Below are positions 36,063 to 44,336 of a DNA stretch of 64,000 nt, one piece after another. How positions within the stretch are numbered: the stretch's first letter is position 1; each line of letters starts with the position of its first letter. The stretch covers positions 620,001 through 684,000 of the forward strand of contig NZ_JAJSDZ010000010.1 of NCBI RefSeq assembly GCF_021272385.1, given 5' to 3'. A program made the translations under genes and the position numbers. The notes under the pieces were generated by a model that was not told the origin of the DNA, made no database searches, and saw nothing but the letters and a program-made list of their open reading frames with translations. Origin of the DNA: Vibrio salinus. GTDB lineage: Bacteria > Pseudomonadota > Gammaproteobacteria > Enterobacterales > Vibrionaceae.

Positions 36063-36944
36063 ATGGTAGATGCCAATAACCTTGATAGATTAAAAGCTTT
36101 AATTAGCTTGAAGTCCCGATGTCTATATTGGGCACAGTTTTGTAAATACACCTCTAGAAGTACTTTTTATTCAGATCTCAATGATGAAGTTAATATACCA
36201 TTAATTTATATTTTGAATGATGAGTTCACTAACATAAGTGGTAGGGACGAAATAGGCCAATTAATACGTAAATGCACAGAGGAAAACAAGTATTTTGACT
36301 TCTTGGAAATAAATAACTCTAACTTCGATTATGAGCAAGTTCATAGAGATTTAAGAGATGTTTATGTCTGGCAAACTGATAATCAAAACCATATGCTTAT
36401 TACTCGCTTCATTGTTCATGCATTTTCTGTTTTTGAGTTTTGGGTTTGTAAAGCGTATGACTCTATAAAAAGTCAATATAAAAGTAAGAATTCAAAAATG
36501 AAAAGATTGGAATCGCAGTTGAGTAAGTATGTTGAATCTTACAACGCTAACGATGGTGAATCGATGGAATTTATAAAAAATGAAATTTTTAACAAAACCA
36601 ATGCTTATGTATCGTCACGGGAGAAAATTGACTTCGTATTGTCTAAAATAGAATTTGTTAGTTTAAAGGATGAAAAAAAGCGTGATGAAGCTAAAGAGCT
36701 AGTATCGTTTTTGTTTAATTTTAGAAATACAATACATAATGTCATGGTTAACAAGTCTGGAAAAGATTTTAAAATTGAAACTAATAGCGCTACGGTTGAG
36801 CTATTGAATGATCGCTCTCCTAACTACGAAAACTATGCCAAATTTATTCATTCAATTCATTTACTTGTTGATCTGTATAGTGATTTATTTATGTACTTAA
36901 ATGAACATATTCCGAACTCTCATGAGTTAACAAATGAATTTTAG
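36063..36944 (+). CDS. HEPN-like protein of unknown function (integron cassette 4)
   Basis: 293 aa, helical and Lys/Asn-rich. FIVHAFSVFEFWVCKAYDSI near residue 120 and FLFNFRNTIHNVMV near residue 220 resemble the two core helices of HEPN-type proteins, with an RN-x-x-H motif slightly shorter than the usual R-x4-6-H. ATG 36063 has GGAG upstream, 27 nt after the attC core. AT-rich relative to nif genes. If it is a HEPN RNase, an abortive-infection role would fit; the assignment is tentative. Confidence 0.5.
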   Translation: MVDANNLDRLKALISLKSRCLYWAQFCKYTSRSTFYSDLNDEVNIPLIYILNDEFTNISGRDEIGQLIRKCTEENKYFDFLEINNSNFDYEQVHRDLRDVYVWQTDNQNHMLITRFIVHAFSVFEFWVCKAYDSIKSQYKSKNSKMKRLESQLSKYVESYNANDGESMEFIKNEIFNKTNAYVSSREKIDFVLSKIEFVSLKDEKKRDEAKELVSFLFNFRNTIHNVMVNKSGKDFKIETNSATVELLNDRSPNYENYAKFIHSIHLLVDLYSDLFMYLNEHIPNSHELTNEF

Positions 36945-36966
36945 CTAAAATAGTCACTGAAGAAAA

Positions 36967-37075
36967 ACATAACAAACTGTTTAAGAGTGATTCGCAACGC
37001 GTGGCATTTTTACTATGCGTTGCGTTTAGTGTTTAAGGTGGTATGCGGCGGCATTGCGTTGCTCATGTAACCCTC
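36967..37075 (+). repeat. VCR-like attC repeat after cassette 4, right end lost
   Basis: ACATAACAAACTGTTTAAGA starts a Vibrio-type repeat that continues through TTCGCAACGCGTGGCATTTT and GCGGCATTGCGTTGCTCATG, but no GTTRRRY core follows. The next ~80 bp (37076-37157) hold no gene and look like a cassette remnant. Confidence 0.7.
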
Positions 37076-37157
37076 CCCGAAAAACTGTTCGCTGGTAATT
37101 AGAGTTTTCCCGTTTACACTGAAATAAACGTGAGCGGCAGCGCCGGGAGCAACAAGC

Positions 37158-37205
37158 AGCTAACAAAGCATTGCAGCGGACAAGCCGCTGAATGCGGCGT
37201 TATGA
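37158..37205 (+). repeat. Short attC site
   Basis: 48 bp. AGCTAACAAAGC on the left and GCGGCGTTATGA on the right flank a stem, GCATTGCAGCGG pairing with CCGCTGAATGC. It differs from the VCR-like type, so the cassette came from another attC family. Confidence 0.7.
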
Positions 37206-37223
37206 ATTTAAGGGGCAATTAAG

Positions 37224-37517
37224 TTGATAAAGAAGTATGCAGGCATTAGTTGTTACGGTTCTTTTTTAGTGGCAGCCATTTTGAGTTATCTTCCCGTTGA
37301 GGGTTGGTTTGAGATGGTTTTGAAGACATTAGTATTGTTATTTGTATTGCATATGATTGTGTACTCGTTTGTTGTGGCAGTATCAGCAAAACGTACTCGT
37401 AATAAAGTTCTATTGGTCTTATTTGCAGTTTTATTTCCTGCTGGGTCTGGTTTTGTGCTGTATTACTGTAAAGGTAGTAAAGAAGGGAAAGTGATAACTG
37501 ACACATCCAACTCATAA
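37224..37517 (+). CDS. Small membrane protein (integron cassette)
   Basis: 97 aa with three hydrophobic segments (about 10-25, 31-53, 61-80) and a hydrophilic tail. Start is TTG 37224 behind AGGGGC, 25 nt after an attC core; no ATG fits. Family not recognised. Confidence 0.55.
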   Translation: MIKKYAGISCYGSFLVAAILSYLPVEGWFEMVLKTLVLLFVLHMIVYSFVVAVSAKRTRNKVLLVLFAVLFPAGSGFVLYYCKGSKEGKVITDTSNS

Positions 37518-37526
37518 CAAACGAGT
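37512..37526 (+). repeat. Left fragment of an attC cut by an IS remnant
   Basis: TCATAACAAACG is the left end of a Vibrio-type attC. The IS110 remnant begins within three bases of it, and the right core GTTATCT reappears at 38013-38019 beyond the remnant. Confidence 0.6.
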
Positions 37527-37528
37527 AT

Positions 37529-38010
37529 GGTTCATTAGAGCAGTACGTTCGCGTACCCAATGCTCGCGCATTCGATGAACGGACAGTATGGCTTGTTGCT
37601 CAGGAGATTTTACTGGGACGAATCGTGTAGATGAGTGTTGGACAGCTTGGCAAATAGAAACAGCATCATTAAGGTCATTTTTACCTTTAGTACGATGTGG
37701 AATGACATATTTAACCGCCATAATACGAGATGTCCTAATTGATTAAGCGTTCTCGCCCAATAATGTGCACCGCCACACGCTTCAAGTCCTATACGCACAG
37801 GTTGCATATTTGCTATGGTAGTGAGTGATTTAGAGCGAGTAACAGGTTTATGAAGGACTACTTTACCTTTCGCGTCAACGACATGAATATTGAAATGGTT
37901 TTTCGCTAAGTCTATTACCGCAAAAATAAGAATAATCAGACATGGTGCCTCCAGTGTTAATAATTACCACGTAAGCGTGGCAGATTCTCGGGAGGAGGAA
38001 TCCATGTCAT
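37529..38010 (-). pseudogene. IS110-family transposase remnant (copy 2)
   Basis: About 480 bp nearly identical to 34457-34940 of the intact IS: the N-terminal ~135 codons of the transposase plus its upstream end. A 4-base deletion near 37729 and a one-base insertion near 37917 break the frame, and the C-terminal two thirds are absent. It is followed at once by TCGTTA, as for the complete copy. Confidence 0.85.
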
Positions 38011-38038
38011 TCGTTATCTTGATAAAAAATGAGGAAAA

Positions 38039-38889
38039 ATGAATTCAGAATATACGGGCTTGCTAAATAAGATTAAAAATTATGTAGTTAACTGTAAGAA
38101 GATTAATGCTCTTGCTTTAATTGGATCTCATTCAAAAAATGACAATTTAAGCGATGAGTATTCAGATTTGGATTTAATTATTATTACTAAACATGTAGAT
38201 GATTTTTTTTAGATGATACATGGTTAAAATCTATTGATGAAGTATGGATGACATTTACTGAATCAGTTGCTAAGGCAAACCACTGGGAAAGGCGCGTTAT
38301 TTTTAAAAATGGCTTAGATGTTGATTTCATTATCATCGATGAAGAGTTGTTACTTCATAAAAATGACCAATTACTAATTGCAAAAGAAATTTGCAGTAAA
38401 AATATTTGCGTTTTAATAGATAAAAAAGAGTTACATTCTGCTTTGAGTGGGCTTCATACACAACCAAAGCTATTTCTCACTCCATCATTTAATGAATTTA
38501 ATAATATTGTAAACGATTTTTACTTTCATTACCTATGGGCATATAAGAAACTAATGCGTGGTGAATATTGGGTGACACTTCAATGTTTAAATGGATATTT
38601 AAAAAATAAGCTTCTGATAATGCTAGAATTTTATGAACATGCTCTGAATGGAAATAATTATAATACTTTTTATGGTGGAAGATTTATTGAAAAGTGGGTA
38701 GAACCTGATATCCGTCAGGACTTTTCAACATTATTCAGTCGAAATAATCCAGATGAAATGAAAAATATACTAAATAATAATTTTGATTTCTTTACTAAAA
38801 TTTCTATGGATACTGCAGAAAAATTGAATTATTCTTTCCCAAAAGAAGAAAAAGATAAATTGAAAAAATGGGTTCAAGAACACTATTGA
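38039..38889 (+). pseudogene. Nucleotidyltransferase (ANT(6)/Lnu-like) with a poly-T frameshift
   Basis: The first frame (ATG 38039) gives ALIGSHSKNDNLSDEYSDLD, a nucleotidyltransferase GS...DxD active site, then stops at TAG 38210. One extra T in the 8-T run (38203-38210) would restore a frame running on to 38889: DDFFLDDTWLKSIDEVWMTF, then GLDVDFIIIDEELL with the third acidic residue. The rebuilt protein is about 283 aa, in the range of aminoglycoside 6-adenylyltransferases. The second half alone could start at ATG 38248 but would lack the catalytic motif. Cassette context: GTTATCT core 20 nt upstream. Confidence 0.72.
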
Positions 38890-39050
38890 CTATGCAATAT
38901 GGAATAGCAAAATAAAAATCGCATGAATCAAATTTTCTTAGGCATGTATCCTGCTTTTTCGGCTTATCCGGCAGAATAAACACCATGAAAATAGGTTATG
39001 CGGGCTTTATGTGCTTTCAGTTGAACGATAAATAGTCGAGAATTTCTAGT

Positions 39051-39581
39051 ATGGAATTATCCCAATTTACTTCATCAAATATGGGTGAAATTATTGCCTT
39101 ATTTACTCAAGTCTTCTCAGATTCCGAGGGAGTAACTGAAGGAGAAGTAGTAGGTCACTTAGTTACCGAGTTGTTGGCAGATAAAGACAAAGTTATTCCT
39201 TTTGTTGCCATGGATAGTGGTGAAATAATAGCCAGTATCTGTTTTAGTGAATTGGTGTTATCAAGCCATGAATCAGCTTTCATCCTATCTCCTGTTGCCG
39301 TGAAAACAAAAGAGCAAGGAAAGGGGATTGGGCAAAAACTCATTAATCACGCGCTTAATTATCTTCGCTCTCAAGGTATCGATTTTGTGTTTACGTACGG
39401 CGATCCGAATTACTATTCAAGAGTCGGATTTCAGCAAATTAGTCCAGAGCAAATAGAGGCACCATTCGAGTTAAGTTATCCTCATGGTTGGTTAGCTCAG
39501 TCATTAAACGGAAAAGACTTAGCGGTAGTAAAATGTAGCACTCAGTGCGTTAGTGCATTGAATAAAAGAGAGTATTGGTAA
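39051..39581 (+). CDS. GNAT acetyltransferase, YhbS-like (integron cassette)
   Basis: 176 aa. Acetyl-CoA motif VKTKEQGKGIGQKLINHALN and the YhbS-type end YGDPNYYSRVGFQQISPEQI. Substrate unknown. An attC-type repeat follows the stop. The 38890-39050 gap before it holds no recognisable attC. Confidence 0.82.
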   Translation: MELSQFTSSNMGEIIALFTQVFSDSEGVTEGEVVGHLVTELLADKDKVIPFVAMDSGEIIASICFSELVLSSHESAFILSPVAVKTKEQGKGIGQKLINHALNYLRSQGIDFVFTYGDPNYYSRVGFQQISPEQIEAPFELSYPHGWLAQSLNGKDLAVVKCSTQCVSALNKREYW

Positions 39582-39586
39582 TACGC

Positions 39587-39670
39587 ACATAACAAGCAAT
39601 TAAACCATGACTTGCAACACGTGGCATTTTTGGTTTGCAGGTGGTTTTGTGTTTACGGAGCAGTGCAGTA
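39587..39670 (+). repeat. VCR-like attC cut by an IS110 remnant
   Basis: ACATAACAAGCAATTAAACC, CTTGCAACACGTGGCATTTT and GTGTTTACGGAGCAGTGCAG match the left two thirds of the Vibrio repeat. The IS remnant follows, and the core GTTAGGA appears at 39881-39887. Confidence 0.68.
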
Positions 39671-39880
39671 GATTTGCGAATATCCCTAACAATTTGTTTC
39701 TTTTAACAGTTTTGCGTAGTACACACTTGCCATATTCATCAACGCCATGAATACTGAAAACATTCTTGGCGAGGTCAATGCCAATAGTTTGAATGGTGGA
39801 CATAGTCACCTCCGTATTATCAACGTGTCATGAGGAACTATGGCACGTGGAGTGTCAGGTCGAGGGAGTCCATATCATTC
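39671..39880 (-). pseudogene. IS110-family transposase remnant (copy 3, divergent)
   Basis: From ATG 39803 only about 44 codons remain (IGIDLAKNVFSIHGVDEYG, then RKTVKRNKLLGIFAN) before the frame runs into the attC repeat. The sequence is related to but clearly different from the other two copies, so it is another IS of the same group. The upstream IS end is kept and abuts TCGTTA. Confidence 0.8.
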
Positions 39881-39894
39881 GTTAGGAGGCTACC

Positions 39895-40659
39895 ATGACA
39901 AAATCATACATATCACAAAATGTGTCTATTTTAATAGCACTAATACTAACCTTAAGTGCGTGCTCAACGATAGATAGAGGTAATTTTAGTCACTTCAAAC
40001 GTTCTCTCAATACCAAAAATTACGGTTACTCGATTATAGAAGATCCAACAAAAACTGCTCCGACAAAAATGATTGAAAAATTTGAGGTAAGACCAGGTGA
40101 CTGTGGAAGTGGTTCTGGTGGGAGTGATTGTGCAAGAGATCGTGAAAGAAGTGAGTTGTCCGAAGCGAATAAAAGCAATTATCCAGGAAGTGAGTTTTGG
40201 TATGGTTGGCACATTTATTTTCCAGAAGATTACCCGAATGTTTACCCAACAAAAGTTGCACTTGGACAATTCCATCAAGATAAATCGCATCCAGTATGGA
40301 TGTTTCAAAACTCAAATGGCGGTTATCATTTAGACGATCAAGTACATGGTAGAACAAGAAAATACTACAAACTCATTGATGAAAGCAATCTCAGAGGTAA
40401 ATGGCACAAAATTGAGGTTCATGCCCGGTGGGCTAAAGATGAAAGCGGTTTTTTTAAAGTTTATGTCAATGGAGAAAATAAAGTGAATTACACTGGGCAA
40501 ACGATGGATGCCCAACGAGTTTATTTCAAGTACGGTATTTATCGTTCTTTTATGTCAAGGTATAAAAACGCAAATAACAGTGACAAAGTGCCAGCTCAAA
40601 CAGTTTATTTTTCTAATGTAAAGAGGAGTAAATCAAGAAAAGGTTTGCTTCCAGAATAA
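39895..40659 (+). CDS. Polysaccharide lyase family lipoprotein (integron cassette)
   Basis: 254 aa. Lipoprotein signal with lipobox LSAC (Cys about 23). The body resembles the Polysacc_lyase (heparin lyase I / PL20 glucuronan-lyase-like) jelly-roll: RDRERSELSE, GSEFWYGWHIYFPEDYP, LGQFHQDKSHPVWMFQ, GKWHKIEVHARWAKDESGFF and VYVNGENKVNYTGQT. Probably anchored facing the periplasm or outside and cutting an acidic polysaccharide. ATG 39895 lies 14 nt after the GTTAGGA core, so the cassette boundary is clear. Confidence 0.75.
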   Translation: MTKSYISQNVSILIALILTLSACSTIDRGNFSHFKRSLNTKNYGYSIIEDPTKTAPTKMIEKFEVRPGDCGSGSGGSDCARDRERSELSEANKSNYPGSEFWYGWHIYFPEDYPNVYPTKVALGQFHQDKSHPVWMFQNSNGGYHLDDQVHGRTRKYYKLIDESNLRGKWHKIEVHARWAKDESGFFKVYVNGENKVNYTGQTMDAQRVYFKYGIYRSFMSRYKNANNSDKVPAQTVYFSNVKRSKSRKGLLPE

Positions 40660-40718
40660 GGACAAGGATGACGGGTTCTACCCTAATTTAGCGGACACAT
40701 CGAAAAAGAGGTAACCAA

Positions 40719-41576
40719 ATGAAAAGAATTTTATTGGCAGGAGCAACGGGTTACTTGGGGGGCTATATTGCTAAGGAGCTCCAACATCGGTCCTGTTTTT
40801 TTAGAGCTATTGCTCGAAATCCAGAAAAACTTGAGAAAAATAATATTAAGGCCAATGAAATTCTTAAAGCTGAACTGACTGATCCAGATTCCATCAAAGA
40901 GTGCTGTAAAGGCATCGATATTGTTATTTCAACTGTTGGTATCACGAAACAAAAAGATGGCCTTACTTATATGGATGTAGACTTTCAAGCCAATATGAAC
41001 TTGCTGAAAGAAGCTCAAAAAAGTGGAGTTAAAAAATTTATTTATGTTTCAGTGCTAAATGGGGAAAAACTACGTCATTTAAAAATATGCGACGCAAAAG
41101 AGCTGTTTGTTGAGCAGTTGAAACAGTCAGGGATAGATTATTGTATTGTTCGTCCAAATGGGTTCTTCTCTGATATGTCAGAATTTTTTAACATGGCAAA
41201 AAAAGGGAAAATATATCTTTTCGGAAAAGGAAAGTTTAAAGCGAATCCTATCCATGGTGAAGATTTGGCAACTTTTTGCGTAGATGTTATCGACAAGCCT
41301 GATAAAGAAGTTGAAATAGGTGGTCCCGAAACTCTCACTCAAAATGAGATTGCATCGATAGCATTTGATATTTTGGGTCGTAAACGAAATATAATTTATA
41401 TCCCGGAAGTGGTAAGGGTTGCTATTCTAAAACTGGTAAAATTATTCACCGGAAGCAAGTTTTATGGCCCAGTTGAATTTTTCATGACTGTTATGTCAAT
41501 TGACATGATTGCGCCTGAATATGGCAAGCACACGTTAAAAGAATACTTCATAAAATCGAATAACCCAAATGCATAA
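40719..41576 (+). CDS. NAD(P)-dependent SDR-type oxidoreductase (integron cassette)
   Basis: 285 aa atypical short-chain dehydrogenase / NmrA-like protein. Rossmann motif GATGYLGGYIAKEL at the N-terminus, then VISTVGITKQKDG, KKFIYVSVLNGEKLR and IVRPNGFFSD. It lacks a classic YxxxK pair in the usual place, as expected for this atypical subgroup. Substrate unknown. It shares its stop codon with the start of a perfect attC. Confidence 0.8.
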   Translation: MKRILLAGATGYLGGYIAKELQHRSCFFRAIARNPEKLEKNNIKANEILKAELTDPDSIKECCKGIDIVISTVGITKQKDGLTYMDVDFQANMNLLKEAQKSGVKKFIYVSVLNGEKLRHLKICDAKELFVEQLKQSGIDYCIVRPNGFFSDMSEFFNMAKKGKIYLFGKGKFKANPIHGEDLATFCVDVIDKPDKEVEIGGPETLTQNEIASIAFDILGRKRNIIYIPEVVRVAILKLVKLFTGSKFYGPVEFFMTVMSIDMIAPEYGKHTLKEYFIKSNNPNA

Positions 41577-41644
41577 CAAGGCAAATTAACTCAAATGCAA
41601 ATTCCGTTGCGCTCCATTGGCACTGGTTATTTGCAGCGTTAAAT
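41571..41644 (+). repeat. attC site of the SDR cassette
   Basis: 74 bp from GCATAAC to a perfect GTTAAAT. Arms GCAAATTAACTCAAATGCAA and TTATTTGC flank GTTGCGC. It overlaps the last bases of the convergent ccdB gene. Confidence 0.8.
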
Positions 41645-41956
41645 GCCAGTAATCAAAAAGTCTATAGCAGCGACAATTTCGTTTCTGAACACGCTCAGCT
41701 CGTTGACTGGGGTCGTAAGGATTTTAGTTGGTACACTAGCCATTTGTTGAGTAAGAATCACAAAGTCACCTTCATCAATATGGATTGTAGGACACAGATG
41801 GCTAGGGGCTTTTTTCTCTAGCAGCTCGATGGGAGTTAAGGGAATAACTAAGCGAGTATTCAGTGAATCTAGTAACTCGCTTTGGACATCAACAAAATAT
41901 GGGTAAGCGCTCGCGGTGCCCTTATCGTTGTTTTTATAAAGCGTAAATTGTGACAT
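41639..41956 (-). CDS. ccdB: CcdB toxin (DNA gyrase poison), integron cassette
   Basis: 105 aa. CcdB family pattern: MSQFTLYKNNDKGTASAYPY, RLVIPLTPIELL, LCPTIHIDEGDFVILTQQMA and a C-terminal AAIDFLITGI (E. coli F CcdB ends in AIDFLFDGI-type residues). Poisons GyrA when not bound by CcdA. Its ATG shares one base with the ccdA stop (TAATG). It is on the strand opposite to the cassette direction, normal for toxin-antitoxin cassettes with their own promoter. Confidence 0.93.
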   Translation of the reverse strand: MSQFTLYKNNDKGTASAYPYFVDVQSELLDSLNTRLVIPLTPIELLEKKAPSHLCPTIHIDEGDFVILTQQMASVPTKILTTPVNELSVFRNEIVAAIDFLITGI

Positions 41957-42201
41957 TAGAATACTCGGTATGAATCGGAAAATAGTCCGTGTTTTGCAGT
42001 TAAGTCATTACAAGCTTCTATAGCTTCGGCATTTTGTTCTAACCATTCGGCTTTCAATTGTTGTTTTACTTCTTTTTCCAAAGCCTTTTCCATTGTTGCT
42101 GATAGGTTGATATTTAGGCGCTTAGCTTCTGCGAGTAACTCACTGTTTATACTAAGGTTTGTAGCCTTTTTAGGTGCATGTGTGCTATATGTGTTTCTCA
42201 T
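41956..42201 (-). CDS. ccdA: CcdA antitoxin, integron cassette
   Basis: 81 aa. Ribbon-helix-helix N-terminal half (KKATNLSINSELLAEAKRLN) and toxin-binding C-terminal half (AEWLEQNAEAIEACNDLTAK, then FSDSYRVF). Neutralises CcdB and probably represses the operon. AGGAT lies upstream of the ATG. Such pairs help keep large cassette arrays stable. Confidence 0.92.
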   Translation of the reverse strand: MRNTYSTHAPKKATNLSINSELLAEAKRLNINLSATMEKALEKEVKQQLKAEWLEQNAEAIEACNDLTAKHGLFSDSYRVF

Positions 42202-42253
42202 AAAGTAATCCTATGCGCATTAATGGTGCGCATTAAATATAGATGAAAGCTAG

Positions 42254-42282
42254 GCATATAACAAATGAACATGGCGTTAATA
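42254..42282 (+). repeat. Collapsed attC remnant
   Basis: GCATATAACAAATGAACATG followed by GCGTTAATA keeps both ends of an attC with the middle missing. It lies at the 3' end of the ccdAB cassette. Confidence 0.45.
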
Positions 42283-42283
42283 A

Positions 42284-42557
42284 TTAATTTTTCACCATAT
42301 TCTCATCCCACAGACTGCCGTCCATTAGCATTGAATTTAGGATCACAACCACCTTTCTAACACAGGCAATAATAGCTACTTTTTGGGTATCCCTGCCCCA
42401 GGTAATCGTTGGTAAGTGTTCTTAAAAACAGGGTTAGATTGTATTGCAGACATCATCGCTATATACGACCGTAGGTGATAGGGTTTTCACGACGATTATT
42501 TTTTTTAACTGAGACTTGAGTGAAAGATTTATGGGTATCAAACCCAATAAAAATCAT
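42284..42557 (-). pseudogene. Internally deleted IS110-family transposase
   Basis: The start (MIFIGFDTHKSFTQVSVKKN, from ATG 42557) and the end (FKNTYQRLPGAG, KKVAIIACVRKVVVILNSML, then DGSLWDENMVKN) of a transposase lie within 274 bp; about 250 middle codons are gone and the frames differ. It belongs to a different IS110 subgroup from the attC-associated copies. Upstream, 42612-42652 carries an imperfect inverted repeat probably from the IS end. No other gene is seen in 42202-42700. Confidence 0.75.
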
Positions 42558-42700
42558 GGTATCGTTATTCGTGTTAGCTTCTGAATTTAGTGCCAGACAA
42601 ACTAATTATGGCTCTGGCTTAGCTAACCTACGAAGCAGGAGGTTAGCAGCTTCGTGGGAGTCATTATGTCGATGTTCTCAATTACTAAAGGTGATAATTA

Positions 42701-43141
42701 ATGAATAAAAAAGAAGATCGTTATAAGTACTTAGGTTCCTGTTTGTGCGGATCGATAAAATATTCTGTGTCGCATGTTGAAGAAAAAATGGCTCATTGCC
42801 ACTGTAATATGTGTAGAAAATTTCATGGAGCGGCATTTGCTACGTTCGGAGAAGCAAAAAAAGCCGATTTTAATTGGTTGAGTGGCGAAGAATTAATTAA
42901 AGAATATTTGGCTGATAATGGTACAAAAAGGCTATTCTGTAGTAATTGTGGGTCGAGTCTTGTATTCGTTCCATCCAATGATAGTGGTGAATATGTTGAG
43001 TTTTCATTAGGCACAATAGATTCTGAAATTCAGCAAAAACCTGATGCTCATATATTCACAAATTATGGTGCAAATTGGTATCAAATAACAGATGATTTAC
43101 CTCAATATGAAGAAGATCGAAATAGTGCAAAAAAAACGTAA
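42701..43141 (+). CDS. GFA-family (glutathione-dependent formaldehyde-activating-like) zinc protein, cassette
   Basis: 146 aa. Zinc-binding cysteines are all visible: GSCLCGSIKYSV, HCHCNMCRKFHGAAFATF and FCSNCGSSLVF. The family includes S-hydroxymethylglutathione synthase, but most members have no proven substrate. ATG 42701 follows AAAGGTGAT. Confidence 0.85.
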   Translation: MNKKEDRYKYLGSCLCGSIKYSVSHVEEKMAHCHCNMCRKFHGAAFATFGEAKKADFNWLSGEELIKEYLADNGTKRLFCSNCGSSLVFVPSNDSGEYVEFSLGTIDSEIQQKPDAHIFTNYGANWYQITDDLPQYEEDRNSAKKT

Positions 43142-43162
43142 CTGAGTGAGGCGTTGTTATGC
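43136..43162 (+). repeat. Collapsed attC remnant
   Basis: ACGTAAC overlapping the GFA stop and GTTATGC only 14 bp later, with GGCGTT between. Probably a deleted attC. 43163-43282 holds no gene. Confidence 0.4.
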
Positions 43163-43282
43163 GCCAAAGATTGGATTCACATCCATACTTTTATGCAAAA
43201 TTTTGATGATCTGGATGTTTTGGCTACCAATTTGTTGATAAAAAATAACATGTCTTCCTTGTGGAAATAGAGAGGAATTCTG

Positions 43283-43747
43283 GTGTACCAAATATATAAT
43301 GTTAATAATTCCCCGAAAAGCGTGATTGAGTGTGCTAAATACATTCATTCAAAGTGGGGCTCCCAAGAAAATTATTCCTACTTTGAAAATGCAATTCTCA
43401 ATTCAGGTAAAACAGAAGATTCGATCCCACAGTTTTATGTGCTTGTAAATGGCGATGAAATCGTTGGTTGCTTTGGTCTTATCATCAATGACTTTGTTAG
43501 CAGGCACGATCTTTATCCTTGGTTTAGTTCCCTATTTATTGAGCCAGAGCATAGAGGAAATAGACTTAGTAAAACTATGTTCGATTACGCCAGTAAAGTT
43601 GTTAAGTCGATGGGGTATTCATGTATGTATCTTACAACAGATCATACTAGTTTCTACGAGAAATTCGGTTGGGTACGTATTGAGGATGCATATGAACTAT
43701 CAGGAGAAGCAACAAGAGTGTATTGTAGAGCGGTAGCACATGCCTAA
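43283..43747 (+). CDS. GNAT acetyltransferase (integron cassette)
   Basis: 154 aa. Acetyl-CoA motif IEPEHRGNRLSKTMFDYASK and the end HTSFYEKFGWVRIEDAYE. Start is GTG 43283 behind AGAGGAATT. A perfect RYYYAAC (GCCTAAC, 43742-43748) overlaps its stop, marking an attC left end. Confidence 0.8.
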   Translation: MYQIYNVNNSPKSVIECAKYIHSKWGSQENYSYFENAILNSGKTEDSIPQFYVLVNGDEIVGCFGLIINDFVSRHDLYPWFSSLFIEPEHRGNRLSKTMFDYASKVVKSMGYSCMYLTTDHTSFYEKFGWVRIEDAYELSGEATRVYCRAVAHA

Positions 43748-43778
43748 CCAGATAATTGAACATAATTGGTCTCCCGCT

Positions 43779-44015
43779 CTAATTACTGTTCTTTTCGAGC
43801 AATGCGTCGCGACGTAACTCCAGTATCTCTTTGATTAGTTTTTCTTTAGCCGTAATTCCAAAGTGTTGAGCGTAGTTATTGATCTTTACGATATCGTTGT
43901 TGCTCAAACGGTAAACCTGGTTTTTGAGTACTTCCTTCGCTTCTTTTTTTATAAACCCTTGTTGTTGAAGTAGTTGAATAATTTGTTGATCTTTTTCAGA
44001 AAATTTTCTTGTCAT
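43779..44015 (-). CDS. Small helical protein of unknown function (cassette)
   Basis: 78 aa, charged and helical (KFSEKDQQIIQLLQQQGF, then KNQVYRLSNNDIVKINNYAQ, then KLIKEILELRRDALLEKN). It looks like a small DNA-binding or antitoxin-like protein, but no family is recognised. Opposite to the cassette direction, which often means an own promoter. Confidence 0.5.
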   Translation of the reverse strand: MTRKFSEKDQQIIQLLQQQGFIKKEAKEVLKNQVYRLSNNDIVKINNYAQHFGITAKEKLIKEILELRRDALLEKNSN

Positions 44016-44189
44016 AGCTAACCAAACAGAGTGTTGGGCGGATGTATTGCTTTAGGGCGATAAGTCTATAGCTAAGTTATGTCATTTTTATTGCTATGAT
44101 AGGGAAACGTGATGAGTTAGTTTGGGGGAGAGTGGTCGATTTTGCTTCACCTGAATAAAATCCAATCAAAGGCGATTTATCAGAAAAAA

Positions 44190-44309
44190 ATAGCCGGATG
44201 GGAATCAACGTATTTTGAGTTTGAATTGGTCTGTGTGTTTACGGCACAATGGGTTAGATAAGGTTGCAGTGTTGCTCACTGCTTAGTTGGGCTACATTAG
44301 CTGTTAAAC
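44190..44309 (+). repeat. VCR-like attC repeat
   Basis: GATGGGAATCAACGTATTTT, GTGTTTACGGCACAATGGGT and GCAGTGTTGCTCACTGCTTA parallel the repeat at 33460-33580. It ends with a perfect GTTAAAC (44303-44309). The rest of the 44016-44336 gap holds no gene. Confidence 0.65.
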
Positions 44310-44336
44310 ATTCACCTCGGCATAAGAAGTAAACTG

